Shown: positions 1-9,253, counted from the first letter of the stretch. The stretch is DNA of 64,000 nt from Longimicrobium terrae (GCF_014202995.1 NZ_JACHIA010000016.1:1-64000), one strand, 5' to 3'. Translations and numbers: made by a program. The notes: generated from the sequence alone by a model not told the origin.

Positions 1-47
1 TCAGCCAGCCGGTTCTCTTCCTGCCGAAGCTGCTTCGTACGCGCCAT
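1..47 (-). CDS. N-terminal fragment of an unidentified protein, cut by the left edge
   Basis: An ATG at 47 on the minus strand opens a frame that runs off the window after 15 codons (MARTKQLRQEENRLA). A purine-rich GGGAGAG lies just upstream at ribosome-binding distance, which supports the start. The visible residues are mostly charged or Gln, as in a coiled coil, but nothing identifies the family. Confidence 0.35.
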   Translation of the reverse strand, partial: MARTKQLRQEENRLA

Positions 48-114
48 TCCGCTCTCCCGGGCTGAGATCTGTATTTCACGATAACACTCCGGGAGTTCAA
101 AGTGAATGGTATTA

Positions 115-367
115 CGCGAAGGCGGACTTCGTGTCTTTCGAGGCGCGGTTTCAACCGCCGGGCGAAAGCCGCGGATACGCGCCGAAGCCTGCCGCCGCGC
201 TGAGGTCTCCCCCTCTCCCGCTTGCGGGAGAGGGGGCCGGGGGGAGAGGGCTGCCTTCCGCCGCGCCAAACCATCCGGAATGTGACGATCATCCGTTCTC
301 CCCACGCCGCCGCCTGAAAAGGCAATCCGTTCCGGCCCTCACTTTCGCACTCTCGCACGTTCGCACT
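115..367. repeat. Intergenic region made of dispersed repeat modules
   Basis: No convincing gene lies between 48 and 378. Bases 120-170 match, in inverse orientation, the stretch 20600-20650. Bases 205-250 hold a palindromic CCCTCTCCCGC/GCGGGAGAGGG module that recurs near 9835 and 29110. Bases 339-367 are a degenerate array of GCACTnnCGCAC units ending 12 bases before the tetR start, related to the CACTCACGCAC elements at 3447, 15897, 23908, 29229 and 45329. Confidence 0.7.
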
Positions 368-378
368 ATGTTGGGCGC

Positions 379-990
379 ATGAATGAGCGCCCACTCACCG
401 AACCCCGCGAAGCGCGGCGCCGCGCGATCCTGGATTCCGCGGTGCGCGTGTTTGCCGAAAACGGCTTCTTCGCGGCCCGCATCCGCGACATCGCCGCGGG
501 CGCGGGCGTGGCCGAGGGCACCATCTACCTGTACTTCGACGGCAAGGACGACCTGCTGCTGACCGCGTTTCGCGAAAAGGTCAACGAGTTCGTCGGCTCC
601 GTGAGCCAGGTGATGGAGGTGGGGATGGCGTTTCAGGAGCGGCTGGCGCGCTTTGTCCGCATGCAGTTCGAAAGCATCGAGGCCGATCCGCCGCTGGCCA
701 TCGTGCTGCTGCTGGAGTCGCGCCAGTCGTCCAAGTTCTACGGCGGCGCGGTGCGTCCCGTGCTGCGGCTGTACGCGCAGGCCATCGACCGGCTGCTGGC
801 CGGCGGCGTGGAGGGCGGCGAGGTGCGCGCCGACGCCGAGATCCCGCTCGTGCGCGGGATGCTGATCGGCGCGCTGGAGGAGATTGAGCTGGAGTGGCTG
901 CTGAGCGACCGGTCGCGCCCGCTGGCGCCCACCGCGGACCGCTTCGCCGCCACCTTCTGCCGCGGAATCGCCCCCGCCGCGCAGCGCTGA
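379..990 (+). CDS. TetR/AcrR family transcriptional regulator
   Basis: 203-residue TetR-type repressor. The N-terminal helix-turn-helix lies at about residues 35-54 (RDIAAGAGVAEGTIYLYF), followed by the GKDDLL segment typical of FadR/AcrR-like members. The rest is a helical ligand-binding domain that cannot be assigned to a ligand. The length is normal for the family. The ATG at 379 is the first reasonable start; no clear Shine-Dalgarno precedes it because a GCAC-type repeat abuts the gene. It is followed by a small membrane protein gene in the same direction. TetR members usually repress a neighbouring transporter or enzyme; here the MFS gene at 1926 is the closest candidate target, which is inference. 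Confidence 0.92.
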   Translation: MNERPLTEPREARRRAILDSAVRVFAENGFFAARIRDIAAGAGVAEGTIYLYFDGKDDLLLTAFREKVNEFVGSVSQVMEVGMAFQERLARFVRMQFESIEADPPLAIVLLLESRQSSKFYGGAVRPVLRLYAQAIDRLLAGGVEGGEVRADAEIPLVRGMLIGALEEIELEWLLSDRSRPLAPTADRFAATFCRGIAPAAQR

Positions 991-1108
991 CCGCGCCCGC
1001 TGGACAGGGCGGGGCGGGAGTGATAGGTTGGGGCCCCGGGCGCGGTGCGTGCCCATGGCAGAACCAGGAACGAGCCCGCCGCGCCGGGCGCTGACGGCTG
1101 AGCAGACG

Positions 1109-1270
1109 ATGGCAGACCTGAACGTCCAGCGGACCCCCGCCACGACCACCGAGCGGCCCGCGGAGGATTACGACAACTGGGAGATCGCCCTGTGGCTGAT
1201 CGGGATCGTGTGCATCCCGCTCGTTCCCATCCTCATGGTGGTGTTCCTGACTCCGTGGAGCGGCCTGTAA
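1109..1270 (+). CDS. Small single-pass membrane protein
   Basis: 53-residue ORF beginning MADLNVQR. A hydrophilic N-terminus (to about residue 28) precedes one strongly hydrophobic segment, WLIGIVCIPLVPILMVVF, then a short polar tail. In-frame starts upstream at 1028 (TTG) and 1055 (ATG) would add 27 or 18 Arg/Pro-rich residues that look non-coding, so the ATG at 1109 is preferred. A strong terminator follows 24 bases after the stop, supporting a real transcription unit. No family is recognised. Confidence 0.6.
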   Translation: MADLNVQRTPATTTERPAEDYDNWEIALWLIGIVCIPLVPILMVVFLTPWSGL

Positions 1271-1294
1271 TCAGCCGCGCACGACCGTGACGGC

Positions 1295-1331
1295 AAAAGG
1301 CCCCCGCTCGCATCGCGCGAGCGGGGCCTTT
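1295..1331. terminator. Rho-independent terminator hairpin
   Basis: A GC stem, AAAGGCCCCCGCTCG against CGAGCGGGGCCTTT, with a 7-base loop. The flanking A and T runs let it act in both directions, between the gene ending at 1270 and the minus-strand gene ending at 1525. Confidence 0.85.
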
Positions 1332-1344
1332 CCGTTCATCCACA

Positions 1345-1495
1345 GAAAATCCTCACACAGAGCCGCAGAGACGCAGAGAAAGGCCCGGAGCGGGCTTCAT
1401 CCTTCCGCCGTGCTTCCCGGCCGATGATCCCCCGTTCCCTCCGCGCACCTCCGCCACCCCCGCGTCCTCCGCGTACGGCAGTTCTCCCGGCCGGC
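1345..1495. repeat. Intergenic repeat with ACGCAGAG and CCGCGTCCTCCGCGT arms
   Basis: One end carries CACAGAGCCGCAGAGACGCAGAG and the other CCCGCGTCCTCCGCGTACGG. The second end resembles the right end of the larger inverted-repeat element at 55143-55322 and the half copy near 6255; the first recurs at about 51232. Confidence 0.6.
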
Positions 1496-1524
1496 CGCCG
1501 CGCCGCGGCCGGGAGAAGAGTGAA

Positions 1525-1719
1525 TCACTCCGCCGCCAGTTCCAGCGTGCGCAGCGCGGCCTTGCGGCGCTGGTCCATGGTGGCGTTGTCCAGCGCGTCG
1601 ATGCTGTCGTGGGTAAAGCCGTCCGCCGGGTTGAAGCCCAGGCTGGCCAGCAGTTCGCGAATGTATTCCTCTTCCAGCCCGCGGTCGCGGAGCTGGTCCC
1701 CAATCTGGTCGTCGGTCAT
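1525..1719 (-). CDS. Small acidic hypothetical protein
   Basis: 64 residues from ATG 1719 (MTDDQIGDQLRDRGLEEEY). The composition is acidic and helical with no signal peptide or membrane segment. The frame stays open further upstream to 1887, but that extension is Arg/Gly-rich and looks non-coding. It is divergent from the MFS gene at 1926 and shares the bidirectional terminator at 1295-1331. No family is recognised. Confidence 0.6.
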   Translation of the reverse strand: MTDDQIGDQLRDRGLEEEYIRELLASLGFNPADGFTHDSIDALDNATMDQRRKAALRTLELAAE

Positions 1720-1925
1720 GTCCGTGATGGCTGCGTGAAAAAGGTTCGCTCCCGGTACACCGCCGCACGCGAGCGCGTGCCGCGGGGCCAGAATGAGGCC
1801 ATCCGTCCCGCATTGACGGTGTCGGGCGCCACGGGTACGTTTGGCCGCTCCGGCGCGCCCGTTTCGCCCGCCCCGCACTCGCCGCACAGCAAGCGAAGGA
1901 ACGCCTGAGCAAGCTCGCCGTCCTC

Positions 1926-3356
1926 ATGATCACGGCGTTCGTGGACATGGTGGGGCTCCTGATGGTCATTCCCCTGCTTCCCTTCTTTGCCAGGGACCTG
2001 GGCGGGGGCGGGTTGTGGGTGGGCGTGCTGGTGTCCGCGTTTTCCGCCGCGCAGCTGCTGAGCGCGCCGCTGTGGGGCCGCGTGAGCGACCGCTACGGCC
2101 GGCGTCCCGCGCTGCTGGTGGGGCTGGGCGCCGCCGCCATCTCGTACGTGGTCTTTGCCTTTGCCGGATCACTCTGGGTGCTGCTCGTTTCCCGCCTGGT
2201 GCAGGGCGCGGGCGGGGGCACGGTGGGCGTGGTGCAGGCGTACGTGGCGGACACGACCGAGCCGCAGGACCGCGCCCGCAGCCTGGGATGGCTGTCGGCG
2301 GCCACCAACGTGGGCGTGGCCATCGGGCCGGTGATGGGGTCGGCCAGCCTGGGCTTCGGCCGGCCGGCGCCGGGGCTGATGGCGGCGGGGCTGTGCGCCA
2401 TCAACATGGTATTCGCGTGGATGTTCCTGACGGAGACGCACACCGGCTCGGCGCGCGACGGGAGCGGAAAGAAGCCGGCGCGCTCGCGGGAGCTGGTGCG
2501 CAACGTCCTGGCGCGCCCGGGCGAGCCGGCGCCGCGGCTCATCTGGATCTACGCTATCGGCATGGGGGCGTTCGCCGGGTTCAGCTCCATCCTGGCGCTG
2601 TTCATGGCCGTGCGCTTCGGGGTGACGGAAAAGACCATCGGCTACGTCTTTCTGTGGAACGGCACCATCAGCGTGATCGCGCGCGCGCTGCTGCTGGGGC
2701 GGCTGGTGGACCGGCTAGGCGAGGCGCGGCTGGCGCGGCTCGGGCAGATGCTGCTGGGCGCGGGGCTGCTGCTCATCCCCCTCACCTGGCGCGTGGCGGG
2801 CGGCACGGAGGTCGATCCCCCGGGCGGGGCGTGGAGCATCCCGCTGGACGTGCGGTGGCTGGTGACCGGGGGCGCGCTTCTGCTGCTGGCGGTGTCCACG
2901 TGGGCCACGCGCAAGGTGGAGATGGGCGACCGCGTGCGGCTGGTGGGCTTTCTGGCGCTGCTGTGCGCGGCCGCGGTGATGGTGGTGGTGTGGCAGCATC
3001 CCGCGCCGCTGAACGCGGGGCTGCCGGACCACTTTCCGCTGCAGTACCGCTTCGTGGTGCTGGCCCTGACCATCACCCTGGTGCCGCTGGGGACGGCGTT
3101 CACCTTTCCCTGCGTGACGGCGCTGCTGTCGCGGGTGATCGACGCGCGCGAGCGGGGGGTGACCATGGGCGTGCAGCAGAGCTTTGGCGGCGCCGCGCGG
3201 GTGATTTCGCCGCTGTGGGCGGGGTGGGCGTTCGACCACCTGGGCACGCCGTACCCGTTCTGGACGAGCGCGGTGCTGGTGCTGGGGACGCTGTTCCTGA
3301 CCTTTGGCATCGATCCGGCCAGCGGGCGCGAGGCTCCGGTGACGAAGAGCGTGTAA
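1926..3356 (+). CDS. MFS transporter, TetA/drug-efflux type
   Basis: 476-residue major facilitator with about 12 hydrophobic segments. Motif A (GRVSDRYGRRPALL, about residues 51-64) lies between TM2 and TM3, and a second-half counterpart (GRLVDRLGEARLARLG) follows TM8. An unusually long insert (about residues 295-350) with extra hydrophobic stretches sits in the C-terminal half. Members export drugs or metabolites by proton antiport at the inner membrane; no substrate can be named. The start is uncertain: the frame upstream of ATG 1926 reads QAKERLSKLAVL, which looks like real coding sequence, so translation could begin earlier at a non-standard codon. It is preceded by a tetR gene 0.9 kb away. 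Confidence 0.88.
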   Translation: MITAFVDMVGLLMVIPLLPFFARDLGGGGLWVGVLVSAFSAAQLLSAPLWGRVSDRYGRRPALLVGLGAAAISYVVFAFAGSLWVLLVSRLVQGAGGGTVGVVQAYVADTTEPQDRARSLGWLSAATNVGVAIGPVMGSASLGFGRPAPGLMAAGLCAINMVFAWMFLTETHTGSARDGSGKKPARSRELVRNVLARPGEPAPRLIWIYAIGMGAFAGFSSILALFMAVRFGVTEKTIGYVFLWNGTISVIARALLLGRLVDRLGEARLARLGQMLLGAGLLLIPLTWRVAGGTEVDPPGGAWSIPLDVRWLVTGGALLLLAVSTWATRKVEMGDRVRLVGFLALLCAAAVMVVVWQHPAPLNAGLPDHFPLQYRFVVLALTITLVPLGTAFTFPCVTALLSRVIDARERGVTMGVQQSFGGAARVISPLWAGWAFDHLGTPYPFWTSAVLVLGTLFLTFGIDPASGREAPVTKSV

Positions 3357-3807
3357 CCCTTCGGACGCGCCCGATCCGGTTGGCACACCCGAGTGTCTGC
3401 GCTCTGCCGCGCACTCGGCCTTGGGCACCTGGCACTTCGTCCGTTCCTCACGCACTCACGCACTCACGCACCCAGCACTCACGCACTGCTTTTGGGCGTG
3501 CCCCTCCGCTGCGCTCCGGGTCGGGCTTCGCGCGCCGTAGGCAACGATACAGCTGTTGCCAACGGCGCCGAGCCCCCGGTTCGCGCCAGGGTTGATCTCG
3601 TCGAGCGGAGCCGATGCACGCGCGAACCGGGTTCTCGGCCCTCCGGGCGCGAATCCCTCACGCGAGAAACGCGCGTCGCGCTTCGGGCCGGGCGGCGCCC
3701 GACGAGGTTGATTGTCACGCGCCTCGCCGTCCTGCGTGCGGGGCGTTTCGTTCCGGATGGAGACCCCTCATCCGCGGACCGATGGCCCGCGAGCATCGCG
3801 ACAGACA
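3357..3807. repeat. Non-coding gap containing a CACTCACGCAC repeat
   Basis: No credible gene. Bases 3447-3487 hold CTCACGCACTCACGCACTCACGCACCC followed by AGCACTCACGCACT, the same sequence that forms the right arm of the inverted-repeat element inside dnaE2. Here it is a solitary arm with no obvious left partner. Confidence 0.75.
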
Positions 3808-3845
3808 AACGGGCGGTGCGGCTGATCAGCCGCACCGCCCGTTTT
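3808..3845. terminator. Bidirectional terminator hairpin
   Basis: A perfect stem, AAACGGGCGGTGCGGCTGA with its complement TCAGCCGCACCGCCCGTTT, almost without a loop and followed by T residues. It lies 22 bases beyond the stop of the minus-strand metallo-hydrolase. Confidence 0.9.
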
Positions 3846-3866
3846 CCATCCTCCGCACGACCGCCG

Positions 3867-5045
3867 TTACAGGATCAGCGGCTCGCGCCTGCCGCCCAGC
3901 GAGCGGCGGCGGTGCGTTTCCGTGGACGGATAGTAGTCGAAGCGCGACAGGTTGAACCCGTCCGTGTCATCCACTTCCACATACGCGACCGCATCGGCGT
4001 CCGCGTGGCGCGGGGCGGCGTAGGCCGCGCGCGGCGCCGGATGGGCTTCGGCGCGGCGGTGCCTGCGGACGCTGGCGACCTTGGCCGCCAGCAGCCCCAC
4101 GCCGAACGCCATCCCCGCGGCGAGGTACACCTTGTCGCGATCCACCACCGGCGGCGGGACGCTCACGATGCCGCGCTCGTCCGTCACGGCCGGGTTGTTC
4201 ACGTACCGCCCGTGCGCCGGAACGGCGACGTCCCGGAACTCCAGCGCCAGCGTCTTGAGCTCCTCGCGCAGCTGCGGGCCGCTGAGCGGAATGCCGTGGC
4301 CGGTGACGGCGATCTCCGGCTCCAGCATGGCCAGCGCCTGCACCGACAGCTCCGAGGCGGCCCAGTCCGGCGTGTAGTACATGGGCGGCCCGTTCACCTC
4401 CGGCGTCTGCTCCAGCACGTACGTCAGCGCCTCCTGCCGCGTGGTGACGAACGCGTCGCCGGCGACCAGCGTGCGGTCCGCGTCGCGAAAGAGCGAGACG
4501 TGGCCGGCCGTGTGCCCCGGCGTGTGAATCCACCGCCATCCCGGCATTCCCGGCACCGAGCCGTCCGCGGGCAGCGGCTGCACCCGGCTGCCCAGGTCGA
4601 TGGGTCCGCGCGGATAGGTGAACGACAGGCGCGCCATGGCGCCGCCCCCCACCGTGGGGTCCGGCGGCGGATACTTGGAGGCACCGGTCAGGTACGGAAG
4701 CTCCAGCGGATGCGCGTACACCACCGCGTCCCACGACTCAGCCAGTTCGCGGACAGCGCCGATGTGGTCAAAGTGCCCGTGCGTGAGGATGATGGCGCGC
4801 GGCCGGGCGCCCGCCCCGAACCGCTCCTCGGCGGCCTGGGCGATCTTGCCGGCGGAGCCGTACAGGCCCGTGTCGATGAGCACCCACCCGCGGTCACCCG
4901 CGCCGCTCGGCCCGCTGAACATCACGTTGACGATCTTGCACCGCAGATACGCCAGGTCCGGCGCCACCTCGCGGGCCAGGCCGGTGGAGGGGAACTCCTC
5001 GCGCTCCCTCTGTTTTCCCGACACCCGCTCCATCGTTTCCGCCAT
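3867..5045 (-). CDS. MBL-fold metallo-hydrolase with C-terminal membrane anchor
   Basis: 392 residues. The metal-binding motif THGHFDH is at about residues 88-94, with further ligands in HTPGH (174-178), AGD (195-197) and GHG (249-251), the normal order for a two-metal hydrolase of the glyoxalase-II/lactonase group. After the catalytic domain a single hydrophobic helix (about 306-324) and a basic, Ala-rich tail suggest a membrane-anchored form; the sidedness is unknown. Start at 5045 is chosen because GGGAGGG lies 4-5 bases upstream; ATG 5048 is equally placed, and the longer frame to 5213 reads into Pro/Arg-rich non-coding sequence. It is divergent from the MreB-like gene. Substrate unknown. 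Confidence 0.9.
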   Translation of the reverse strand: MAETMERVSGKQREREEFPSTGLAREVAPDLAYLRCKIVNVMFSGPSGAGDRGWVLIDTGLYGSAGKIAQAAEERFGAGARPRAIILTHGHFDHIGAVRELAESWDAVVYAHPLELPYLTGASKYPPPDPTVGGGAMARLSFTYPRGPIDLGSRVQPLPADGSVPGMPGWRWIHTPGHTAGHVSLFRDADRTLVAGDAFVTTRQEALTYVLEQTPEVNGPPMYYTPDWAASELSVQALAMLEPEIAVTGHGIPLSGPQLREELKTLALEFRDVAVPAHGRYVNNPAVTDERGIVSVPPPVVDRDKVYLAAGMAFGVGLLAAKVASVRRHRRAEAHPAPRAAYAAPRHADADAVAYVEVDDTDGFNLSRFDYYPSTETHRRRSLGGRREPLIL

Positions 5046-5224
5046 CATCCCTCCCGCGTAAGGCCCCCGCGCGAAGCTCATGCTCCGCATCCACTTGGGC
5101 GGCAGAGGCCTTGCAAGCCCCACGCCCGTGCGCCCGATTCGCACGGCGCGCGGCGGCGCGCTACATTGCGTACCAAGCGGGCGCCGGGGCGGCGTCCAGG
5201 GCGGGAAGTGCAAGGGGAGCAGAC

Positions 5225-6223
5225 GTGGCGGACATCGCGATCGACCTCGGGACGGCGAACACGCTGATCGAGGTGAAGGGCGAAGGGCTGGTGGTGAACG
5301 AGCCGTCCGTGGTGGCGGTGGACCGCGAAACCCGCAAGGTGCGGGCGATCGGGCTGGAGGCCAAGCGCATGCTGGGCCGCACCCCCGAAGGCATTCTGGC
5401 CGTACGGCCCATGCGCGACGGCGTGATCGCCGACGTGGACATGGCGGACCTGATGCTGCGCCACTTTCTGGAGCGGGTGCTGCCGCGCGGCTTCTTTCGC
5501 GTAAAGCCCCGCGTGGTCATCGGCGTGCCGTCGGGGATCACGGAGATGGAAAAGCGCGCCGTCCGCGCCGCCGTCATGAGCGCCGGCGCGCGGTCCGTGT
5601 ACCTGATCAGCGAACCCATGGCGGCCGCCATCGGCGTGGGGCTGCCGGTGACGTCGCCGCGCGGGTCCATGGTGGTGAACGTGGGCGGCGGAACCAGCGA
5701 GATCGGCGTGGTGGCGCTCAGCGGCATCGTGGCCGACGCGTCCATCCGCGTGGCGGGGTACGAGATGGACGAGGCCATCGTGGGCTACGTGCGCAAGAGC
5801 CGCAACCTGCTCATCGGCGAGGCCACGGCGGAGGGGGTGAAGATCCAGGTGGGCTCCGCCTATCCGCTGGAGGAGGAGCGGGAGATGGACGTCACCGGGC
5901 GCGACCTGGTGAACGGCATTCCCAAGACGGTGCGCGTGAACTCGATCGAGATCCGCGAGTGCATCGCCGAACCGGTTGCCGCCATCGTGAGCGCCGTCCG
6001 CCGCGCGCTGGAGGTGACGCCGCCGGAGCTGGCCTCCGACATCCTGGACGCGGGGATCGTGATGACGGGTGGCGGGGCGCAGCTTCGCGGGCTGGGCCGC
6101 CTGCTGGAGCGGGAGACCGGCCTGTCCATCCACCTGGACGAGCAGCCGCTGACCTGCGTGGTGCGGGGCGCGGCGCGCGTGCTGGAAGACTGGGACCTGT
6201 ACCAGGGCGTTCTTTCGCACTGA
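5225..6223 (+). CDS. MreB/Mrl-like bacterial actin homologue
   Basis: 332 residues from GTG 5225, preceded by AAGGGGAGC. Phosphate loop 1 is intact (DLGTANTLIE, 7-16), followed by VNEPSVVAVD, and the SEPMAAAIG stretch is at about 129-137. Phosphate loop 2 reads VNVGGGTSEIG (151-161), whereas MreB proteins usually have VDIGGGTTE, so the Asp is replaced by Asn. Adenosine-motif residues TGGGAQLRGL lie near the C-terminus. MreB polymers direct lateral wall synthesis under the inner membrane. No mreC, mreD, pbp2 or rodA is nearby, so this is probably an accessory paralogue rather than the main rod-shape gene. It is divergent from the metallo-hydrolase with about 180 bases between starts. Confidence 0.93.
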   Translation: MADIAIDLGTANTLIEVKGEGLVVNEPSVVAVDRETRKVRAIGLEAKRMLGRTPEGILAVRPMRDGVIADVDMADLMLRHFLERVLPRGFFRVKPRVVIGVPSGITEMEKRAVRAAVMSAGARSVYLISEPMAAAIGVGLPVTSPRGSMVVNVGGGTSEIGVVALSGIVADASIRVAGYEMDEAIVGYVRKSRNLLIGEATAEGVKIQVGSAYPLEEEREMDVTGRDLVNGIPKTVRVNSIEIRECIAEPVAAIVSAVRRALEVTPPELASDILDAGIVMTGGGAQLRGLGRLLERETGLSIHLDEQPLTCVVRGAARVLEDWDLYQGVLSH

Positions 6224-6694
6224 GGCCGGCCGAACGCCCCCCGCGTACCCCCGCCCTCCTCCGCGTCCTCCGCGTGAAAGCGGTTGGTGTTCGGCGGGTG
6301 AGCGGAGGCCGCGGTCCGTTCCGATCGGCCCCGTCGTTTCCGCCGTGCCGGGGTGACTGAAGCCGCGGCAACAACGGCGCGAAGTCCGCCGTCCAGGAGC
6401 GAATGAATTCGCCGCTGGAAAAGCACGCAGTCCGCCTTCGCGGACTGTGGCGGCGGCTCTGGCGGGTGGCGCATGGAGAAGCGCGGCGGATGTTTTTCGC
6501 TCGCGCGACCTCAGCCGTTCTCCGCCGATCGCCCGCCGCGCCGTACGGCCGGCGGCAACCCTTTGCACCCGCCGCGCCGTCACAGTGCGCGTCCGGTGGT
6601 TTTTCGTACTTCCATCCATTCCGGCGAACGCTTACATTTCGGCGTTTTTCTCCAAGCCGGCCCTGTCCTGTTGACCTCACGTCCGAGTGGTTTC
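6224..6694. repeat. Non-coding gap with dispersed repeat modules
   Basis: No gene supported. Bases 6255-6295 resemble one arm of the inverted-repeat element at 55143-55322 (CTCCGCGTCCTCCGCGTGAAA). Bases 6398-6450 contain GAGCGAATGAATTCGCCGCT followed by CGCAGTCCGCCTTCGCGGACTG, a module seen inverted near 21935-21977. Confidence 0.6.
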
Positions 6695-9007
6695 ATGAGT
6701 CAAGCCGCCCAGACCGACCGGGTATCCTCGTCCCGGACGGAGCTTTCGGTGACCCCCGCCGAGTATCGCCCGCCGTACGTGTGGGCCGCCCTCGCCGCGG
6801 TGGCGCTGTTCGCCCTGTACGCGGCCACGCTGGCGCCCAGCACCGCCTTCTGGGACACCAGCGAGTACATTGCCACGGCGCACATGCTGGGAATTCCGCA
6901 TCCGCCGGGAAACCCCACCTTCGTGCTGCTGGCCCGCGCGTGGGAGCTGCTGCTGTCGCCGCTGGGGCTGCCCGTGGCGGTGCGCATCAACCTGTTCTCG
7001 GCCGCCATGACGGCGGGCGCGTCGTTCTTCTGGTTCCTGCTGGTGCACCGCATTCTCGCCTTCATGACCCCGCACGAACTGGTGCGGCGGGTGGGCGCGG
7101 GCGCGGCGGTGCTGATCTCGGGGACGGCGTTCACGGTGTGGAACCAGAGCAACGTGAACGAAAAGGTGTACACGGTCACCCTGTTCACCATCGCCCTGAT
7201 CTCGTGGGTCGCCTTCAAGTGGCGCGACCACGTGGAAAGCCACGCCACGCAGAAGGGCGGCCGCTGGCACGACGACAACGCCATCCTGTTCGTGCTGTAC
7301 GTGCTGGCGCTGTCCATCGGCAACCACAAGATGGCGTTTCTGGCCGCGCCTGCGCTGCTGGTGTTTCTGCTGCTGGTAAAGGCGCGGTCGCTGGCCAACC
7401 TGCGGCTGTACCTTCTGGCGCCGCTGGTGGTGGCGCTGGGGCTTTCCATCCAGCTGTTTCTGCCCATCCGCTCCAACCTGGACCCGGTCCTGAACGAGGC
7501 CGCGCCCAAGTGCGAAAGCCTGGGGACCTCGATCCTCACGGTGCTTTCGGACGGCAACGCCGACGGCGACTGCGACGCCCTGGGCGCCTCGCTCCGCCGC
7601 GAGCAGTACCAGAAGCCGTCGGTCACCACGCGCATGGCGCCGTTCCCCCGGCAGGTCGCCAACTTCTACCAGTACTTCGACTGGCAGTGGGGGCGCTCCA
7701 TCCAGGGTACCTCCGGCTACCTGCCTTCGGGGCGCGTGCCGCTGACGCTGCTGTTCGCCGGGCTGGGCATCTACGGCGCCATGGCCAACTTCCGGCGCGA
7801 CCGCAAGAGCTTCTGGTACATGGCCACGCTGTACGCCACGCTGTCGTTCGGGCTTGTGTTCTACATGAACTTCAAGCACGGCTACATGCAGGGCATGGCC
7901 ATCAACGAGCAGAGCACGGAAGTTCGCGAGCGCGACTACTTCTACCTGGTCACCTTTTCGGTGTGGGGGCTGTGGGCGGGAATCGGGCTTACGGCGCTGT
8001 GGCTTGACCTGGTGGACGCGCTGGGCCGCGGGCGCAACGCGGTGCTGACGGCCATGCCGGTGATGGCCATCGCCCTCATTCCGCTGTTCACCAACTACAA
8101 GTACGCCACCCGCGCCAACGACTACGCCGCGCGCGACTTCGCGTTCAACCTGCTGCAGTCGGTGGAGCCGTACGGCGTGCTGATCACCAACGGCGACAAC
8201 GACACCTTCCCCCTGTGGTACATGCAGGAGGTGGAGGGCATCCGGCGCGACGTGACGGTGATCGTGATGTCGTACCTGAACACGCCGTGGTACGTAAAGC
8301 AGCTGCGCGACCTTACCCGGCCGTGCGCGCGGCCCGGGCAGGCCGACACCGATCCCACGCGCATCATCTGCCAGCGCGCGTTCGATCCGTCGCACGCGCC
8401 CCGGATGTACGGCACGCCGGCGGCGCCCAGGAACAGCATTCTGCCGCTGAGCGACCAGGAGATCGACATCGTGGCCTCGCAGCCGGGGCAGCTGGCGCAG
8501 GACAGCCTGTCGTACACGGCGCGGGGCGTGCGCTTCGTGGTGCCGGAGGGGCAGGAGGTGTATCCCGCGCACCAGTTCCTGATTCTGATGATGAACAGCG
8601 CGTGGGGCGACCGTCCGATCCACTTCGCGACGACCACCAACACGCACATGGAACTGGGGCTGATTCAGCAGACCGCCCGCACGGGAATGAGCTTCAAGCT
8701 GCTGACTCCGCAGGAGGCGCAGGCGCCGGGGCTTACGCCCATGCCGGCCAGCATGGACGTGATGCAGTTCACCGGCGGGTACATGGATCTGGCGCGCAAC
8801 CGCACGCTGCTGGAGCGCGAACTGTCGTTCCGCGGCCTGGCCACGCGCCCGGTGTGGGCCGACGACGCCACGCGCAACATTCCCATGCAGTACACCTACA
8901 CCTGGCTGGCGCTGGCCACCGCCGAGCGGGTGCGCGGGAACACGGCGCAGGCGGAAAAGGACGAGCTTCGCGCCGAGGAGTTCCAGAAGCTGGCGCGCGA
9001 CCGCTGA
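6695..9007 (+). CDS. DUF2723 membrane protein, probable GT-C-type glycosyltransferase
   Basis: 770 residues from ATG 6695. The N-terminal half is polytopic, with the signature STAFWDTSEYI and PHPPGNPTF near residues 49-80, the hallmark of DUF2723. A soluble C-terminal third contains NGDNDTFPLWYMQEV. The human DUF2723 protein TMEM260 is a protein O-mannosyltransferase, and bacterial members have the GT-C fold with an acidic residue in the first periplasmic loop (here the Asp of WDTSE). A role in glycosylating envelope proteins from a lipid-linked sugar is therefore likely, but donor and acceptor are unknown. The in-frame region upstream from 6473 is repeat-derived and is excluded. A terminator follows immediately. 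Confidence 0.88.
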   Translation: MSQAAQTDRVSSSRTELSVTPAEYRPPYVWAALAAVALFALYAATLAPSTAFWDTSEYIATAHMLGIPHPPGNPTFVLLARAWELLLSPLGLPVAVRINLFSAAMTAGASFFWFLLVHRILAFMTPHELVRRVGAGAAVLISGTAFTVWNQSNVNEKVYTVTLFTIALISWVAFKWRDHVESHATQKGGRWHDDNAILFVLYVLALSIGNHKMAFLAAPALLVFLLLVKARSLANLRLYLLAPLVVALGLSIQLFLPIRSNLDPVLNEAAPKCESLGTSILTVLSDGNADGDCDALGASLRREQYQKPSVTTRMAPFPRQVANFYQYFDWQWGRSIQGTSGYLPSGRVPLTLLFAGLGIYGAMANFRRDRKSFWYMATLYATLSFGLVFYMNFKHGYMQGMAINEQSTEVRERDYFYLVTFSVWGLWAGIGLTALWLDLVDALGRGRNAVLTAMPVMAIALIPLFTNYKYATRANDYAARDFAFNLLQSVEPYGVLITNGDNDTFPLWYMQEVEGIRRDVTVIVMSYLNTPWYVKQLRDLTRPCARPGQADTDPTRIICQRAFDPSHAPRMYGTPAAPRNSILPLSDQEIDIVASQPGQLAQDSLSYTARGVRFVVPEGQEVYPAHQFLILMMNSAWGDRPIHFATTTNTHMELGLIQQTARTGMSFKLLTPQEAQAPGLTPMPASMDVMQFTGGYMDLARNRTLLERELSFRGLATRPVWADDATRNIPMQYTYTWLALATAERVRGNTAQAEKDELRAEEFQKLARDR

Positions 9008-9028
9008 CCGTGGTTCACGCTGGATGAG

Positions 9029-9064
9029 AAGCGCCCCGCCGGCACGGTCCGGCGGGGCGCTTTC
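9029..9064. terminator. Rho-independent terminator
   Basis: Stem AAGCGCCCCGCCGG / CCGGCGGGGCGCTT followed by TCTGTTTT, 22 bases after the stop of the DUF2723 gene. Confidence 0.9.
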
Positions 9065-9253
9065 TGTTTTCCTCCCGGTTCAGCGCCGCGGACGAGCCCT
9101 GCCGAGGGTGGATGGGCGGCAGCCTGGAAGTGCGGATGAGAATCGTTCGCAAGTTGTTGCGGGTGGTGTACTTGGGCGGGGATGGAGGTGGCCCGCGCCT
9201 TGCTAAACCCTTCTCCCGAGCACGAGACCTCCAACTCAGCGGGAGAGAGTTTG

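Noticed and set aside
3393-5267. 624-codon plus-strand frame across 3393-5267
   Set aside because: It is antisense to the metallo-hydrolase and its translation is Arg/His-rich without motifs.
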